From positions 6,659,157 through 6,723,156 of the forward strand of contig NC_018395.1 of assembly GCF_000208865.1 (NCBI RefSeq): a stretch of DNA of 64,000 nt, read 5' to 3'. Made by a program: the position numbers and the translations under genes. The DNA comes from Neospora caninum Liverpool (Eukaryota > Apicomplexa > Conoidasida > Eucoccidiorida > Sarcocystidae). Numbering within the stretch: position 1 is the stretch's first letter; the number at the start of each line of letters is the position of its first letter. Below the pieces are notes generated by a model, which saw only the letters and a program-made list of their open reading frames with translations, had not been told where the DNA came from and did not search any database. Below are positions 12,684-26,635 of the stretch, one piece after another.

Positions 12684-15474
12684 CAGCTGCTGAGAGTACG
12701 CATGGTGGCCTGGATCCTCGCCATAATAGCATCGTGGGACTGGATGGCCATGTGCCTGTCTCCCAGAACAATCAGATAACCCTGGCCTGTTTGTGAGGCG
12801 TGTGGGGGGAGCGGGAAATCGCGTACGCGACTGGTGTATGGCAGTACACTACGCACGTCGTGTGGGTTCGAGCATGTGCTCGTGCCTCTGGGGCTGCTGT
12901 CGGACCGTTGTTGCGACTGGGACCGCACCGGCTGAGTAGGATGTGGAATGCATGGGGGACTGGACTGAGGACCGCGGCTGATCGAGAGAGGTTTGTTCAG
13001 GGTGTGACAGAATGGCGTGTGATGTATGGATAGTGATGCGTTGCCGGGGTATTTGCCGCAGGAGATGGAAGTAAGCGGTCACCAGATGAGTGGTGCCACG
13101 GGAAACGCGTTTGCGTGGCAGAGCACTGCTTTGAAGGGCTCGCAGTCATCCGCGGAGTGAACCGGACGGCGTGGCTCGTGGACTGGGCCGGGCCGCTGAG
13201 TATGTGACACCACGGGGGTATTCTCAGTGGCCGTGATGAACATGATGTCGAGTGTACGGTTTCGGCTGGAGCTGCGGAGGCGCGTCTATTGGGAAGCCAC
13301 TGTCCAGAGTAGAACCGCCACCACGTGTGGTAGACTGGTCCGGAGGATGCAACGTGTATCTCGGGGGATGCATGGCTTGTTGCGTCAGATTCGGGTGTGG
13401 TCGCGGGGCTGCGTCCGTTGCGGCGACAATCTCTTGGGTGTCGCTTTTTTTGTGGGTCGAGCCTCTGGACTTATGGAAGAGGTGTGTAGTGTCGGACCGG
13501 GTAGGACTGCGTGGCTCACAGCTTGGTTCTGGATCTTGCTCCCTGTCGGTTGTGGCCAGGACGATAGCGTAAGCGAGGTGAATGGCGACCCACATTCATC
13601 TGTTTGTACAATAGCCTGGGTCGTGTCGCGGGTTTTGCATCGTTGTTTTTTTTCTATGCAGGCGCGATAGGTAGCCTACTACGGGGTTGTCGGGGTCGTG
13701 ACACGTCTGACAGGTGACCGTTTGCGGTTCGGAGCGTGTCCCTTGTCTATTTTTAGGAATCGCAAGTAGGGAGGCTGGATTGCAACCCGTCGGGATCACG
13801 TTGTGGCCTTCATGTCTAGCTGGTGTCCAGCGGGTTGCTGTACGCAGTCATGATGTGCTTTCTACTGCAGCGTTTGCGGGGTTTCGGTCGGGTATGCAAA
13901 TGCATGCCGGATTCACCGTGGATTAGCAGGGCGGGCGGCTAGTCGAGTGTGGACTCGGCTTTATGGAGCCGGGCGAGCCGCACGCACTGGTCATTTCCCA
14001 GGAAGGCTGCCGGCTAATTCAGGTTGAGTAGGGGGGATGGCAGCGGAAGCCTGGGAGAGCGAGGAAGGTTAAGGCGGGAGCAGCAGAACTGTCGTCTCAT
14101 GGGAGCCGATGTCTTAACGGGGCATTAATCCAGGCAACGAAGGTAGGCAGCGGAAACGCTCCAGCCCATGCACCACTGGCGTGCTAAGCTGCCAACAGCT
14201 GAAATGGAACGAATGTTGCTGATGTATCTTCATTGCATGTTTTTGCAGATGTGGCGGGTCTCTCGGTGTGCGCTACGGAGGAGAGTTGCAGTGTCCGGGA
14301 GAGGTTAGATGTGAAGTTTCCGGTTGGTTCGGCGCTACGCCCACGCGCGGTCGGCTGTGTGGGTGTCTGGAGGCGACCGACAGACATGCCACCCTGTGGT
14401 GGAGGACTCATCCGGCGTTTGTGTAGTCGCACAGCGCAATGCGCCAGCCCCGACTGCAGGTGTAGCGATTGCCGACGTCGGCCCTCCGATCCAGTGGGTG
14501 CGTTCGTATATGGATTGTGGTTTCAGATCTCAAGGATGGTCTCTGTGGAGGCCACTGTCGCAGGAGTGCGAGACTTTCGAACGTGCACAGGATGCTTGTT
14601 TCGTGCGTTGGGTATTGTTCAGCTGGCGAAAGTAGGGACAGTGGCCTACTCCGTCGCAGTCGTCGCACGGATATTGGAAACCAGCGTCGGCTCCCCAGGG
14701 CTGCTTAATAAGAGTCGCCTGTTGTGGTGCAGATTGTGGGACAGACTCGCGTAGTGTATCATCACACGTTTCGTTGGGCGTCGGTCATACCGGCGCGTGT
14801 TGAGTCGAGTACAAATTCGTGGGAATGTGGGTAGTAAACCGGGGCAGACCATCGCCGTCGTTGGGCTGGGGTGGATGGTGTGGTTCGTGGTTCCTGCTCG
14901 GGCAAGCGCGGCGCGTTATGTGAGAGGCCTGTGGGGCGAAGGAGGGTGCGTGGGTTGTGGATTGATGTGGCCTGCGCGTTTTCCATGAAGATGGAGAAAG
15001 TAGGCGAGGCCGAGATGCGAAGGTAGGAGCAAGTCGTTGGATGGGTAGCGTGAGGGTAAATAGCCGGTGCGCCGCGTTCGAGACCGGGAACCGTAGTTCG
15101 TGGCAATAGCTGTACAAGCATCTGTATGGTAGAACGCAGCAACGCAGCAACGGTTAGATAGATGATGTCGAGAGTAGGCGGACGCCGTTGGTGTCGTTGA
15201 GCCTGGACTGTGCAGTGGCGTTCTGGACTTGAGCGCGCCACATGCCACCGAGGTTCAGATGACGCAGATGGCGTTTTCGAGGTTGCACCGCGCACTGAGT
15301 GCGAGGCGGATGTTTTTTGGCATGTGTTAACACGCCGCGTCACAGACTGTGTGGAAGCGTATGTGAGCACAGTGTCTCCTGAGATGACACACGATCTATT
15401 TGAGGTCGAGCTGCCGAAAAGCTTTCCGTTATCCCTATGAACACGCGGATGAATTTTTCTTCTTTGTTGGTGTC
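12684..15474 (+). repeat. 2.78-kb unit 5 (2,791 bp)
   Basis: Full-length unit. Core e is mutated to GTACG at 12,696, where the other units read GTAGG. The palindrome TCGCGTACGCGA is at 12,819-12,830. Confidence 0.87.
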
Positions 15475-18271
15475 TAGCTGCTGAGAGTAGGCACAGCGGC
15501 CTGGATGATCGCCACCGAAGCATTATTATATGGGACGACCATTCTCCTGTCTCCCAGAACTAACAGATAAGCGTGATCTGTTTGTGAGGCCTGTGGGGGG
15601 AGCCAGGAGCCGCGTACGCGACTTTTGCTGTGGCGGAACATTAGCCGCTCTCGAGTGGGGTCGAGTATGTGCTCGTGCCTACGAGGCTGCTGTCGCGGCG
15701 TTGCTACCCCGGGGACGGCATCGGCTGACTAGCATGTCGAATGAATGGGGGACTGGGGCAGACCGCGGCTGATGACGAAAGGTTTGTTTAGAGTTTGGCA
15801 GCATGCCCTGTGTTGTTTGGATATTGATAAGCTGCCGGGGGGCATTGCCGCAGGAGAAGGACGTAAGCGGTCACCAGAGGCGTGGTGACACAGGAGACAC
15901 ATTTGTGTGTTAACCCACGGTTTCGAAGGGCGAGCAGCCCCACCAATTAACCAGACGGCGTCGCTCGTGGAATGCGCCTCGCATCTGAGTGTGTGACACG
16001 ACGGGGATCTTTTCTGTGGTCGTGAGGGGCATGACGTCGAATGTACGGTTTCGGTTGGAGCTCAGGCGGCGCGTCTATTGGGAAGCCAGTGTCCAGCGTA
16101 GAGCCGCCACCACGCGTGACATACAAGACCGGTGGATGCACCGTGCATCGCGGGCGATGCATGGAACAAGGCGTCAGAGTCAGGTATGGTAGGAGGGTTG
16201 CGTCGGTGACGGCGGTGTCTGGGGTGTCGCCATCTGCGGGACACGCCTTCGGACTCATGGAAGAGGCGTGTGGTGGCGGTCCGGGTAGGACTGCGAGGCT
16301 CACAGCCTGGCTCCGGATCTGGCTCTGTGTTGTTGGTGGCTAGGACGATAGCGTAAGCGAGATGAATGGCGACCCATTTTCATCTGTCTGTACAGTAGCC
16401 TAGGTGGCGTCGCGGGTCTCTCTGCGGTGTTCCATGGAGCCCCGATGAGGAGCCTATTGCGGGTTTCTCTGGGTCGTGACCCGTCTGACAGGAGACCGCT
16501 TGCGGTTCGAAGGGTGTCCTTGATCGTTGATTTCCAGGCATCGAAAGTAGGGAGACTCGTCTGCGACGCGTCGTAAACACTGTGTCGATTGCGCGTCTGG
16601 CTGGTTGTCAGCCGGTTGCGTTACGCAGCCCTCTCTTGCTGTCTGCTGCGGCTTTTGTGGGATGATGTTCGGTATGCGAATGCATACCGGATTCACCATG
16701 GATTAGCAGGTTCGCGGGATAGGCGAGTTTGGAATCGGCCTTATGAAGCTGGGCGAGGTGCATGCACCGAGTGTTTCCCAAGAAATCTGGCGGATGATTT
16801 AGGTTGAGCCGGGGGATGGCGGCGGAAGCGGAGGGATGGTGGAAGAAGCCTGGGGCAGCGCGGGAGATTAGGAGGAGGGCAGCAGATCTGTCGTGCCATG
16901 GGAACCGACGTCCTGCCGTGGCATTAATCCAGACAACGAGAGTAGGCAACGTGCACCCAGGAGTGAAACCACAGTGGCCGTACGCAGCTGCCAACGGCTG
17001 AAATGGAATGAATGTTGCTGAGTTTTCTGCAATGCATGTTTTTTCTGATGTGGCGTGCATCTCGGCGTGTGGTCAGGAGGAGGGTCGTAGTGGCCGTGCG
17101 AGGGTAGATGTGAAGTTTGCGGTGGGTCAGAGCCGCGCCCACGCGTGCTCGGCTGTATCGGTATCTGGAGGCGACTGACAGTCATGCTACGCTATGGTGG
17201 AAGACTCATCCGCCGTTTGTGTCGAGGCACGACGCAATGAGCCAGCCACGACCCACCAAGTAGCGATTGCCGACGTCGGCGCGCCGATCCAATGGGTGCT
17301 TTCATATGTGCTTTGTGGCTTCAGCTCTCATGGGTGGCCTTTGTGGAGGCCATTGTCGCAGGAGTGTGAGACTTCTGAACGTGCACTGGACCCCTGTTGC
17401 CTGCGTTGGGTATCTTACAGCTGGCGAATGTAAGGACAGTGGTCTTTTCCCGCCGTACCCGTCGCAGCGGTATTGGAAGCCAGCATCCGCTCACCGGGGC
17501 CACCTAACAATAGTCGCATGTAGTGGTGCAGACTGTGGCATATCCTCGAGTAGTGTATCAGGCATTTCGTTGGGCCTCGGTTATAAAGGTGCATGTTGAG
17601 CGGAGTACAGATTCGTGGGAATGAGGGCGGTGGAGCGGGGTAGACCATCGCCGTCGTAGGGCTGGGGTGGATGGTGCAGTCCATGAATCCCGGTGGCGCA
17701 TGAGCGACGCGGTATGTGAGAGGACCGTGGCGCGCAGCAGTATATGTCGTATGTGGAGCGATGTTTCGTGCGCATTTTTCATGTAGCTGGAGAAGGTAGG
17801 AGAGGTCGAGATGCGCAAGTAGGGGCGAGGCGTTGGATGGGTAGGGGAGAGGGAAAATAGCCGGTGCGTGGCGTTCGGTATCACAAGGTGTGGTTCGTGT
17901 CACAGACTTTCCATCCAGGTGTATGGTAGGAAGCAGCGACGCAGCAGCCGTCATCGAAGCAATATCGAGTTTACCCCGACGCCGCAGGTGTGTCTGAGCA
18001 TCGCGTCTGCAGTGGCGTTCTGGACTGCAGCGTGCCACATGTCACCGAGTGTCAGTTGACGGAGATGGCGTTATTGAGGTTGCGCCGCGCACTGAGTGCG
18101 TGGCGGTTATTGTTTGGCATGTGTTTACCCGCCGCGTCACCGACTGTGTAGAAGCGTATGTAAGCATAGTGTCTCCTGAGGTGACACACGGTCTGTGCGA
18201 GAACGAGATGTCGAAAAGCTTTCCAATATCCCTAAGACTACGCGGCTGATGTTTTCTCCTTTGTCTGTGTC
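15475..18271 (+). repeat. 2.78-kb unit 6 (2,797 bp)
   Basis: Full-length unit. The palindrome core CGCGTACGCG is at 15,611-15,620. The f segment near 15,860-16,045 closely resembles unit 4 at 10,230-10,420, including the shared wording around GAGGCGTGGTGACACAGG. Confidence 0.87.
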
Positions 18272-21039
18272 CAGCTGCTGAAAGTAGGCACAGCGGCCTG
18301 AATCTTCGCCATATTAGCATCACAAGCCTGGACGGCCAGAAGCTTGCCTCCCAGCACGAACAGATAAGCGTGATCTATTTGTGAGGAGCGTGGGGGGAGC
18401 GTGGAGTCTCGTTCGCGACTGTTGCTATGGCAGTACCTTAGCGACGCTCGAGTGGGGTCGAGTATGTGTTCGTGTCTATGAGGCTGCTGTCGCACCGTTG
18501 TTGCACCTCGGGCGGTATCTGCTGACGAGCACTTCAAAACAAAATGGGGACGGGGGCGACCGCCGCATATGAAGAAGGCCGTTTGGGTTTTGGCAGCATG
18601 CCGTCTGTTGCATGGATGCTGATATGTTGCCGGGGCATTGCCGTAGGAGAAGGACGTAAGCGGTCACCAGACCTGGTGGCACCGGAGACGCGTTTGTGTG
18701 GGAGGCCACGGTTTGGAAGGGCGCGCAGTTGTCCCCCGAGTGAACCGGACCGAGTGGCTCGTGGACGACGCCGCGCAGCAGACTATGTGCCGCGTCGATG
18801 ATATTTCCAGTGGCCGTGATGGGCATGATGTCGAGTGTACGGCTTCGGCTGGAGCTGAGGCGGCGCGTCTATTGGGAAGCCAGTGTCCAGAATAGAGCCG
18901 CCACCGCGCGTGGCAGACTGGTCCAGAAGATGCATCGCGCATCTCCGGGGATGCATAGCGCAAGGCGTCAGAGTCGGGTGTGGGCGCTGGGCTGCGGCCG
19001 TGGCGGCGACGATGTCTCGGGTGTCGCCGTTTTGGGGGGGGCATGTCTCTGGACTCATCGAAGAGGCTGTGGCTGCGGGCCGGGTAGGGCTACGTGGCGC
19101 ACAGCCTGGTTTCGGATCTTGTTCCTTGTCGGTGCTGGCTAGGACGATACTGTAAGCGATTGGATTGGCGCCCCACCTTCATGTGTCGGTACAATAGCGT
19201 GGGGGGTGTCGTGGGTCTCTGCGGTGTTCCATGTAGCCGCAATGTGTAGTGTGCTGCGGCCTTATCTGGGTTGTCGACTAGCTGACAGGTGACCGTTTGC
19301 GGTTCGAGGGGTGTCGCTTGCCGTTTATTTTTAGGAATCGAAAGTAGGGAGACTGATCTGCAACGCGGCGTTAACACTATGTCGATTGCGCGTCTAGCTG
19401 GTTGTCAGGGGTTTGCGATACGCAGCCATGGCGTGCTGTCTACTGCAGCGTTTCTGCCATGGCGTTCGGGTGTGCAAATACATGCCGGATCCGCCGTGGA
19501 TTAGCAGGTTGGCGGGCTAGTCGAGTTTGGGCTCGGCATTATGCAGTCGGAAGTGCGGCATGCACCGCCGTTGCCCACGCAATCTGCAGGCGGAATTAGG
19601 GTGCGTGGGGGGATGGCGGCGGAAGCCTGGGAAAGCGATGGAGGTTAGGGGGTGGGGGGGCAGCAGAACTGTGTTCCCATGGGAATCCATATCTTGACGG
19701 GGCATTAATCCAGGCGGAGCAGGTAGGCATCGAACACGCGCGAACGCAAGCACAACGGGCGAGCTGAGCTGCCAATGGCCAGGCGGAACGAATTTTGGTG
19801 ACGTTGCATGATGGCACTTTTTTTCGGACGTGGCGTGTGTCTCGGCGTGTGGTGCGGAGGAGGGTCGGAGTGACCGTGAGAGGGTAGATGTGATGTTTGC
19901 GGTGGGTCGGAGCTACGCCCGCGCACGCCAGGCAGTATCGCTTTCTGAAGACGACCGAGAGGCACGTCACCCTGTGATTGACGACTCATCCGGCTTTTGA
20001 GACGTACAGCACGTTGCGCCAGCCCCGGCTGCCTGTGTAGGTGTTGCCGATGTCGGCGCGCCGATCCAGTGGGCACCTCCATATGCGGCTTCAGATCTCA
20101 TGGATCGTCTCAGTGGAGGCCATTGCCGCAAAAGTGGGAGTCTTCTCAACGTGGACCGGAAGCCTGGTTGCTGAGTTGGGTGTTTTTCAGCTGGCGAAAG
20201 TAGGGGCAGTGGCCTAATCCGTCGCAGCGGTCCCATCGTTGTTGGAAACCAGCGCCCGCTCTACGGAACCACTTAATAATCTTATGCACTGATGCAGATT
20301 GTGGTATACGCTCGAAAATAGTGTATGGCGCCTTTCGGGAGGCCTGTAGTATACAGGTGCGTGTTGCGTCGAGTACAGGTTCTGGTAATGAGGGCGGTCG
20401 AGCGGGGCAGACTATCTCCGTCGTTGGGCTGGGAAGAATGGTGTGGTTCCTGGTTCCTGCTCGGGCATGCGGGACGCGTTATGTGGGAGGACTGTGGGGC
20501 GCAGCAGTACATGTCGTATATGGAGTGATGTGTCGTGCGCATTTTTCATGTAGCTGGAGAAGGTAGGCAAGGTCGAGATGTGGAAGTAGGAGCATGGCCT
20601 TGGACGGGTAGCGAGAGGGTAAATAGCCGGTGCGTGGCGTTCGGTATCACAAGGTGTGGTTCGTGTCACAGACTTTCCATCCAGGTGTATGGTAGGAAGC
20701 AGCGACGCAGCAGCCGTCATCGAAGCAATATCGAGTTTACCCCGACGCCGCCGGTGTGTCTGAGCATCGCGTCTGCAGTGGCGTTCTGGACTGCAGCGTG
20801 CCACATGTCACCGAGTGTCAGTTGACGGAGATGGCGTTATTGAGGTTGCGCCGCGCGCCGAGTCCGTGGTAGTTTGTTTTTCGGCATGTGTTTAACGCCG
20901 CGTCAGCGAATGTGTAGAAGCGTATGTGAGAACCCTGTCGCCTGACAAGGCGGAAGATATCTGTTGCGGAACGGGACGTCGAAAAGCTTTATGTGATACC
21001 TTTGAATACACGGCTCACATTTTCTTCATTGTTGGTGTC
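18272..21039 (+). repeat. 2.78-kb unit 7 (2,768 bp)
   Basis: Full-length unit. This is the only unit in which the e-region palindrome is clearly broken (AGTCTCGTTCGCGACT, 18,405-18,420). Its d segment, about 20,600-21,000, is nearly identical to unit 9 at 26,195-26,597. Confidence 0.87.
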
Positions 21040-23826
21040 CAGCTGCTGAAAGTAGGCGCGCTTGCCTAGATGAACTCTGTATTAGCATTATTAGACTGGA
21101 CGGCCAGAAGCCGGTCTCCCAGAACGAGCAGATAAGCGTGATCTGTTTGTGAGGCGTGTAGGGGAGCGGGGAGCCGCGTTCGCGACTGTTGCTGTGACAG
21201 TAGATTAGCCACGCTCGAGTGGGGCCGAGTATGGATTCGTGCGCATGAGGCTGCTGTCGAACCGGTGCTGCGCCTGGGGGCGGTATCTGCTGATGAGCAT
21301 TTGAAATGAACAGGGGACGGAGCCGACCGCCGCATATGAAGAAGGCTGTTTGGGTTTTGGCAGCGCGCCGTGTGTCGCATGGATGCTGATGCGTTGCCGG
21401 GGTATTGCCGTAGGAAAAGGACGTAAGCGGTAGTAGCGGTCACCGGACGTGGTGGCACGGGGAAACGCGTTTGTGTGGCCGCCAACGGTTTGGGAGCGCT
21501 AGCCGTCGTCGCCCGACTGAACCGGACGACGTGGCTCGTGGAACAAGCCGTGCATCCGAGTGTGTGACGGGGCGATGATATTTTCAGTGGTCGTGTTCGG
21601 CATCGGTCGAGTGCACGGTTTCGGCTAGAGCTGCCGCGGCGCATTTATTGGGAAGCGAGGGTCCAGAATAGAGCCACCACGTGTGGCATGCTGGCCCGGA
21701 AGATGCATCGTGCATCGCGGGGGATGCATAGCACAAAGCGTCAGAGTCTGCCGTAGTGTGTTTGGGGCGTGGCGCCGGTGGTCGAGCCGATGAGTCGGCA
21801 TGGGTGAGGCATGCTTCTGTGCGGATTGAAGAGCCATGTTCCGGCGGGCGGGGTAGGGCTGCATTGCTCATGATTTGTTTCCTGATCTTGTTTTGTGTCT
21901 TTGGTCGCTAGGTGGATAGAGTAAGCGAGTTGATTGGTGACGTAGCTTCATGTTTCTGTACATTATACTAGGTGGTGTGCCGGATCCCTCGTTGGTTTTT
22001 CACGTGGTCATGGTGTGTTGTTTAGTGATGTTCTCTCTGGGCTGTGGTGCATCTCACACGCGAACAATTGCGGCTCAAAGGGCTGTCCACGTCGATGCTT
22101 TCCAGCAATCGGACGTAGGCGGACTGCACTGCAACGCGTGATGAGAAGTTTGTCGTTTGTGTGCGTTAGCTGATGTCCTGGGGGTTGCTGTACGCACCCA
22201 GCGAGTGCCGTCTACTGCCGAATGTGTGGCGAGGCGTTCCGGTATGCAAATACATGTTGTATGTACCGTCGAATAGCAGCGTGGCCGGCTGGTCTCGTGT
22301 GAACTCGGAATTATGAATGCCAGACGACCCGGAAGCCTCGCGAAACTCTGTGGAAATTTGCCGGCTGATTTAGGTGGAGTGACGGGATGGCGCCGGTTGC
22401 TGGGAAAGCGAGGGAGGCTACGAGGGTAGCAGCACAGCTGCCGTCCCATGGGAATGGATGTCTTGCCGCCGCATTGATCCAGGCAACGAAAACAGGCAGC
22501 GGCCACACGCGAGTGAAAGCGCATCGGATGACCGCAGGTTCCAACGGATGGAATGAAATGAATGTTGCTGATTTATCATCATTGAATGCTTTTTCGGATC
22601 TGGAGTGCGTCTCCCGCATGTGGTGCGGAGGAGAGTCGCAGTGGCGGTGAGAGAAGAATTGCGAAGTTTGCTGTATGGTCGGAGCTTCGCCTGCGCACGC
22701 CAGGCGGTATCGCTATCTAGAGTCTACCGGCGACATGTCACTCTGTGGTGGAAGACTTGTCCTGCGTCTGAGTAGAGGAACAACACAATGCGCCAGCCTC
22801 GTGTGCCTGTGAAGCGATTGCCGACTTCGGCGCGCAGATCCAGTGGGTGCCTCTATATTTGGATTGTGGCTGCAGATCTCATGGATGGACTCCGTGGCTG
22901 CCATTGTCGCAGGTGTTGGAGACTACCGGGCGTGGGCTGGAAGCCTGTTTCCTGCGTCGGGTATTGTTCAGCTGGCGAAAGTAGGGACAGTGGCCTAGTC
23001 CGTCGCAGCTGTCGCATCATTGTTGGAAGCCAGCATCCGCTCCCCGCGGCCGCTTAATAATAGGCTTATGCACTGGCGCAGATTGTGGCATAGGCTCGAG
23101 TAGTGTATCGTCAAAAACGTTCGTTCGCCCTGCGTTAGACAGGTGCGTGTTGCGACGAGTACAGATTCGCGGGAACGCGGGCGGACGAGCGGGCCAAACC
23201 AGCTTCGTCGTTGGGCTGGGGTGGATGGCGTGGTTCGTGGGTGCAGGTGGGGCATTCGAGACGCGTTGTCAGACGTCTGTCAAGTGGAGCAGTATGTGTT
23301 GTATATGGATTGATGTGTTCCGCGCATGCTTCGTGTAGCTGGAAGAAGTAGGCGAGGTCGAGATGCGGAAGTCGGCGCGACACGTTGGACGGGTAGCGAG
23401 AGAATAAATAGCCGGCGCGTGACTTTCGAGACCAGGAGGGGTGGGTATTGTAAAGGTTATGCAACCAGGCGGGCGGTAGCAAATAGCGACGCTGCAGCCC
23501 TGTGCGGGATGGTGCCGAGGTCACGCGAAGGCGGCAGGTATCCTCGAGCATGAACCATGTAATGTCTTTGTGGGCTGCACTGGGCTCGCCACATGGTTGC
23601 GTGTGGCGGCTGACGGAGACCGCGTTGTTAAGGCCGCGCCGGCCACGGCGTCCGAGGTAGGTGTTTGTGGCATGTTTCTAAACGGCGCCTCTCCGAATGT
23701 GTAGAAGCGTATGTGAGCGCCATTTCTCCTGACGTGACGGAAGATATCAGTTGCGTACCGGGACGTCGAAAAGCTTTACGTAATACGTTTGACTATATGG
23801 CTGACAATTTCTTCTCTGTTGGTGTC
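21040..23826 (+). repeat. 2.78-kb unit 8 (2,787 bp)
   Basis: Full-length unit. It is the first of four consecutive units with a 9-bp insertion in core f (GTAAGCGGTAGTAGCGGTC, from 21,423). Its b-d part, from 22,621 on, begins the block that is nearly identical to 28,450-30,222. Confidence 0.87.
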
Positions 23827-26635
23827 CAGCTGCTGAAAGTAGGCACCGTAGCCTCGCTCATCGCCATATTTGCATCATAAGACTAGCCCACCACGAGCGT
23901 GTCCACCTGATCTAACCGGTAACCGTGGTCTGCCTGTGAGGCCTGCGGGAGGAGCGTGGAGTCGCGTACGCGACTGTTGCTATGGCAGTAGATTAGCCAC
24001 GCTCGCGTGGGTTCGAGTATGGATTCGTGCCTATGAGGCTGCTGTCGCACTGTTGTTCCGCCTGAGCTGGTATCTGCTGTTGTGCATTTGAAATGATTGG
24101 GGGGCAGCGGCAACCGCCACAGGTGGAGGAAGGACGTTTAGGGTTCGGCAGCATGCCGTGTGATGCATGGACATTGCTGCGTTGCCGGGCCATTGCCGTA
24201 GGAGAAGGACGTAAGCGGTAGTAGCGGTCACCGGACGTGGTGACACGGGGAAACGCGTTTGTGTGGCCGCCAACGGTTTGGGAGCGCTAGCCGTCGTCGC
24301 CCGACTGAACCGGACGACGTGGCTCGTGGAACAAGCCGTGCATCGGAGTGTGTTACACGGCGGGGATATTCTGGGTGCTCGTGATGGGCATCAGGTCGGG
24401 TGTCCGTTTTCGGCTGGAGCTTCCGCGGCGCATCTGTTGCGACGCCAGTGTCCACAGTAGAGCCGCCACCACGTATGGAATAATCGCCTGGTGGACGCAC
24501 CGTGCGTCCCCGGGGATGAGTGGCACAATGCCTCAGTGTCGGCTGTGGTTGGCGGGTTGCGGCGGTGTCCGTGGCGGTGGCCCGGCGGTCTCGGCTGTCC
24601 CCATTCATGAAGGATGCCGCTGGACAGCTGGACGAGCCGCGTACCGGCGGACCGGGTAGGGCTGTGTGGCTCACCGTTTGTTTCCCGATCCTGTTTTTTG
24701 TCGTTGGCGGCTAGGACGATATCGTACGCGAGATGAAGGGTGACGCACCCGCACCAATCTCCACATTGAGTCGTGTGCAGTCCGGTCCATCCGCGGTGAC
24801 CCATGTAGCCATGACGCATAATCTACTGCAGTTTGATCTGGGTGGTACACCATCCGACAGGTGAACGTTTGCGGTTCGGAAGCTGTGTCCTGTTGCTGAT
24901 TTCCAGAACTCACAAGTAGGAAGACTGCATTGCAACACTTCGTGAGGAGTCTGTGGATTGGGTGTGTAGCTGGTGTTCTGCGGCTTGCCGTACGCACCCG
25001 TCAGGTGCTGTCTAATGGCGCATGTGTGCCATGGCGTCCCGGCATGCAAATGCGTGTTGTGTATATCGTGGAATAGCATGGTGTGTGGCAGGTCGAGTGT
25101 GGACTCGGACTTATGAAACAGTATGAAGCCCGAAGCCCCGGAGGCACGGATAAACGAACTCCCTTGAATGTTCTCGGATTATTTCGGTTGAGTCAGAGAT
25201 GGCGGCTGAAGCCTGGGGGAGCAAAGGGAGGTTAAGGGCTTAGCAGTACCACTGCTGTCCCATGGGAATCCATGTCTTACCGGGGCATTAATCCAGAGAG
25301 CGCAAGTAGGCAGCGGACAAGCGCGAATGCAAGCACAACCGGCGAGCCGAGCTGCCAACGGCGGGAATGGAATGAATGTTGCTGACGTATCATGAAGACA
25401 GCCTTTTTCGGATGTGGCGCGCGTCTCCGCGTGTGGTGAGGAGAAGAGTCGCAGTGTCCGTGACAGGAGATACGCTAATGTTGCGGCCGCGTCGGAGCTA
25501 GGTCCGCGCACGTCAGGCGGTATCGCTTTCTGGAGGCGACCGAGAGACATGTCACCCTGTGGTGGAGGGCTCATCCGGTGTTTGAGTGGAGGAATAACAC
25601 AATGCGCCAGCCTCGTGTGCCTGTGTAGCGACTACCGACTTCGGCGCGCCGATCCAGTGGGTGCATCTATATTTGGATTGTGGCTGCAGATCTCATGGAT
25701 GGACTCCGTGGCTGCCATTGTCGCAGGTGTTGGAGACTACCGGGCGTGGGCTGGAAGCCTGTTTCCTGCGTCGGGTATTGTTCAGCTGGCGAAAGTAGGG
25801 ACAGTGGCCTAGTCCGTCGCAGCTGTCGCATCGATATTGGAGACCCGCGTCCGCCCCCGGAACCACTTAATAGTCCTATCCACTGGCGCAGATTGTGTCA
25901 TAGGCTCGAGTAGTGTATCATCACACATTTTGTTCGCCCTGCGTTAGACAGGTGCGGTTTGCGACGAGTACAGATTCGAGGGAATGCGGACGGACGAGCG
26001 GGCCAGACCATCTTCGTCGTTGCGCTGGGGTGTAGCGTGTGGTTCCGCGTTCCTGCTGGGGCAGGCGCGACCTGTTATGTGAGAGGCCTCCGGCGCGCAG
26101 CAGTGTGTGGCGTATGTGGATTGATGTGTCGTGCGCATTTCTCATGTAGCTGGAGAAGGTAGGAGAGGTCGAGATGCGCAAGTAGGAGCAAGGCCTTGGA
26201 TGGGTAGCGAGAGGGTAAATAGCCGGTGCGTGGCGTTCGGTATCACAAGGTGTGGTTCGTGTCACAGACTTTCCATCCAGGTGTATGGTAGGAAGCAGCG
26301 ACGCAGCAGCCGTCATCGAAGCAATATCGAGTTTACCCCGACGCCGCCGGTGTGTCTGAGCATCGCGTCTGCAGTGGCGTTCTGGACTGCAGCGTGCCAC
26401 ATGTCACCGAGTGTCAGTTGACGGAGATGGCGTTATTGAGGTTGCGCCGCGCACCGAGTCCGTGGTAGTTTGTTTTTCGGCATGTGTTTAACGCCGCGTC
26501 AGCGAATGTGTAGAAGCGTATGTGAGAACCCTGTCGCCTGACAAGGCGGAAGATATCTGTTGCGGAACGGGACGTCGAAAAGCTTTATGTGATACCTTTG
26601 ACTGCACGGCTGACGCTTTCATCTTTTTTCGTGTC
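23827..26635 (+). repeat. 2.78-kb unit 9 (2,809 bp)
   Basis: Full-length unit with the perfect 16-bp palindrome AGTCGCGTACGCGACT at 23,960-23,975, enclosed by an outer inverted pair GAGCGTGG (23,952-23,959) and CCACGCTC (23,997-24,004). It has the 9-bp core-f insertion from 24,211. Confidence 0.88.
23960..23975. other. Perfect 16-bp palindrome (representative of the e-region hairpin)
   Basis: AGTCGCGTACGCGACT is its own reverse complement. It recurs exactly at 29,789-29,804 and 38,178-38,193. Related palindromes or short hairpins occupy the same place, about 110-130 bp after core e, in the other 2.78-kb units. It could be a protein-binding site or an RNA or cruciform hairpin. The function is unknown. 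Confidence 0.75.

Noticed and set aside
23940..24040. tRNA-like gene (stem-loops followed by GGGTTCGAGTATG resembling a B box)
   Set aside because: The B-box match is imperfect, no acceptor stem or anticodon arm of proper size can be drawn, and the outer stem is lost in other units.
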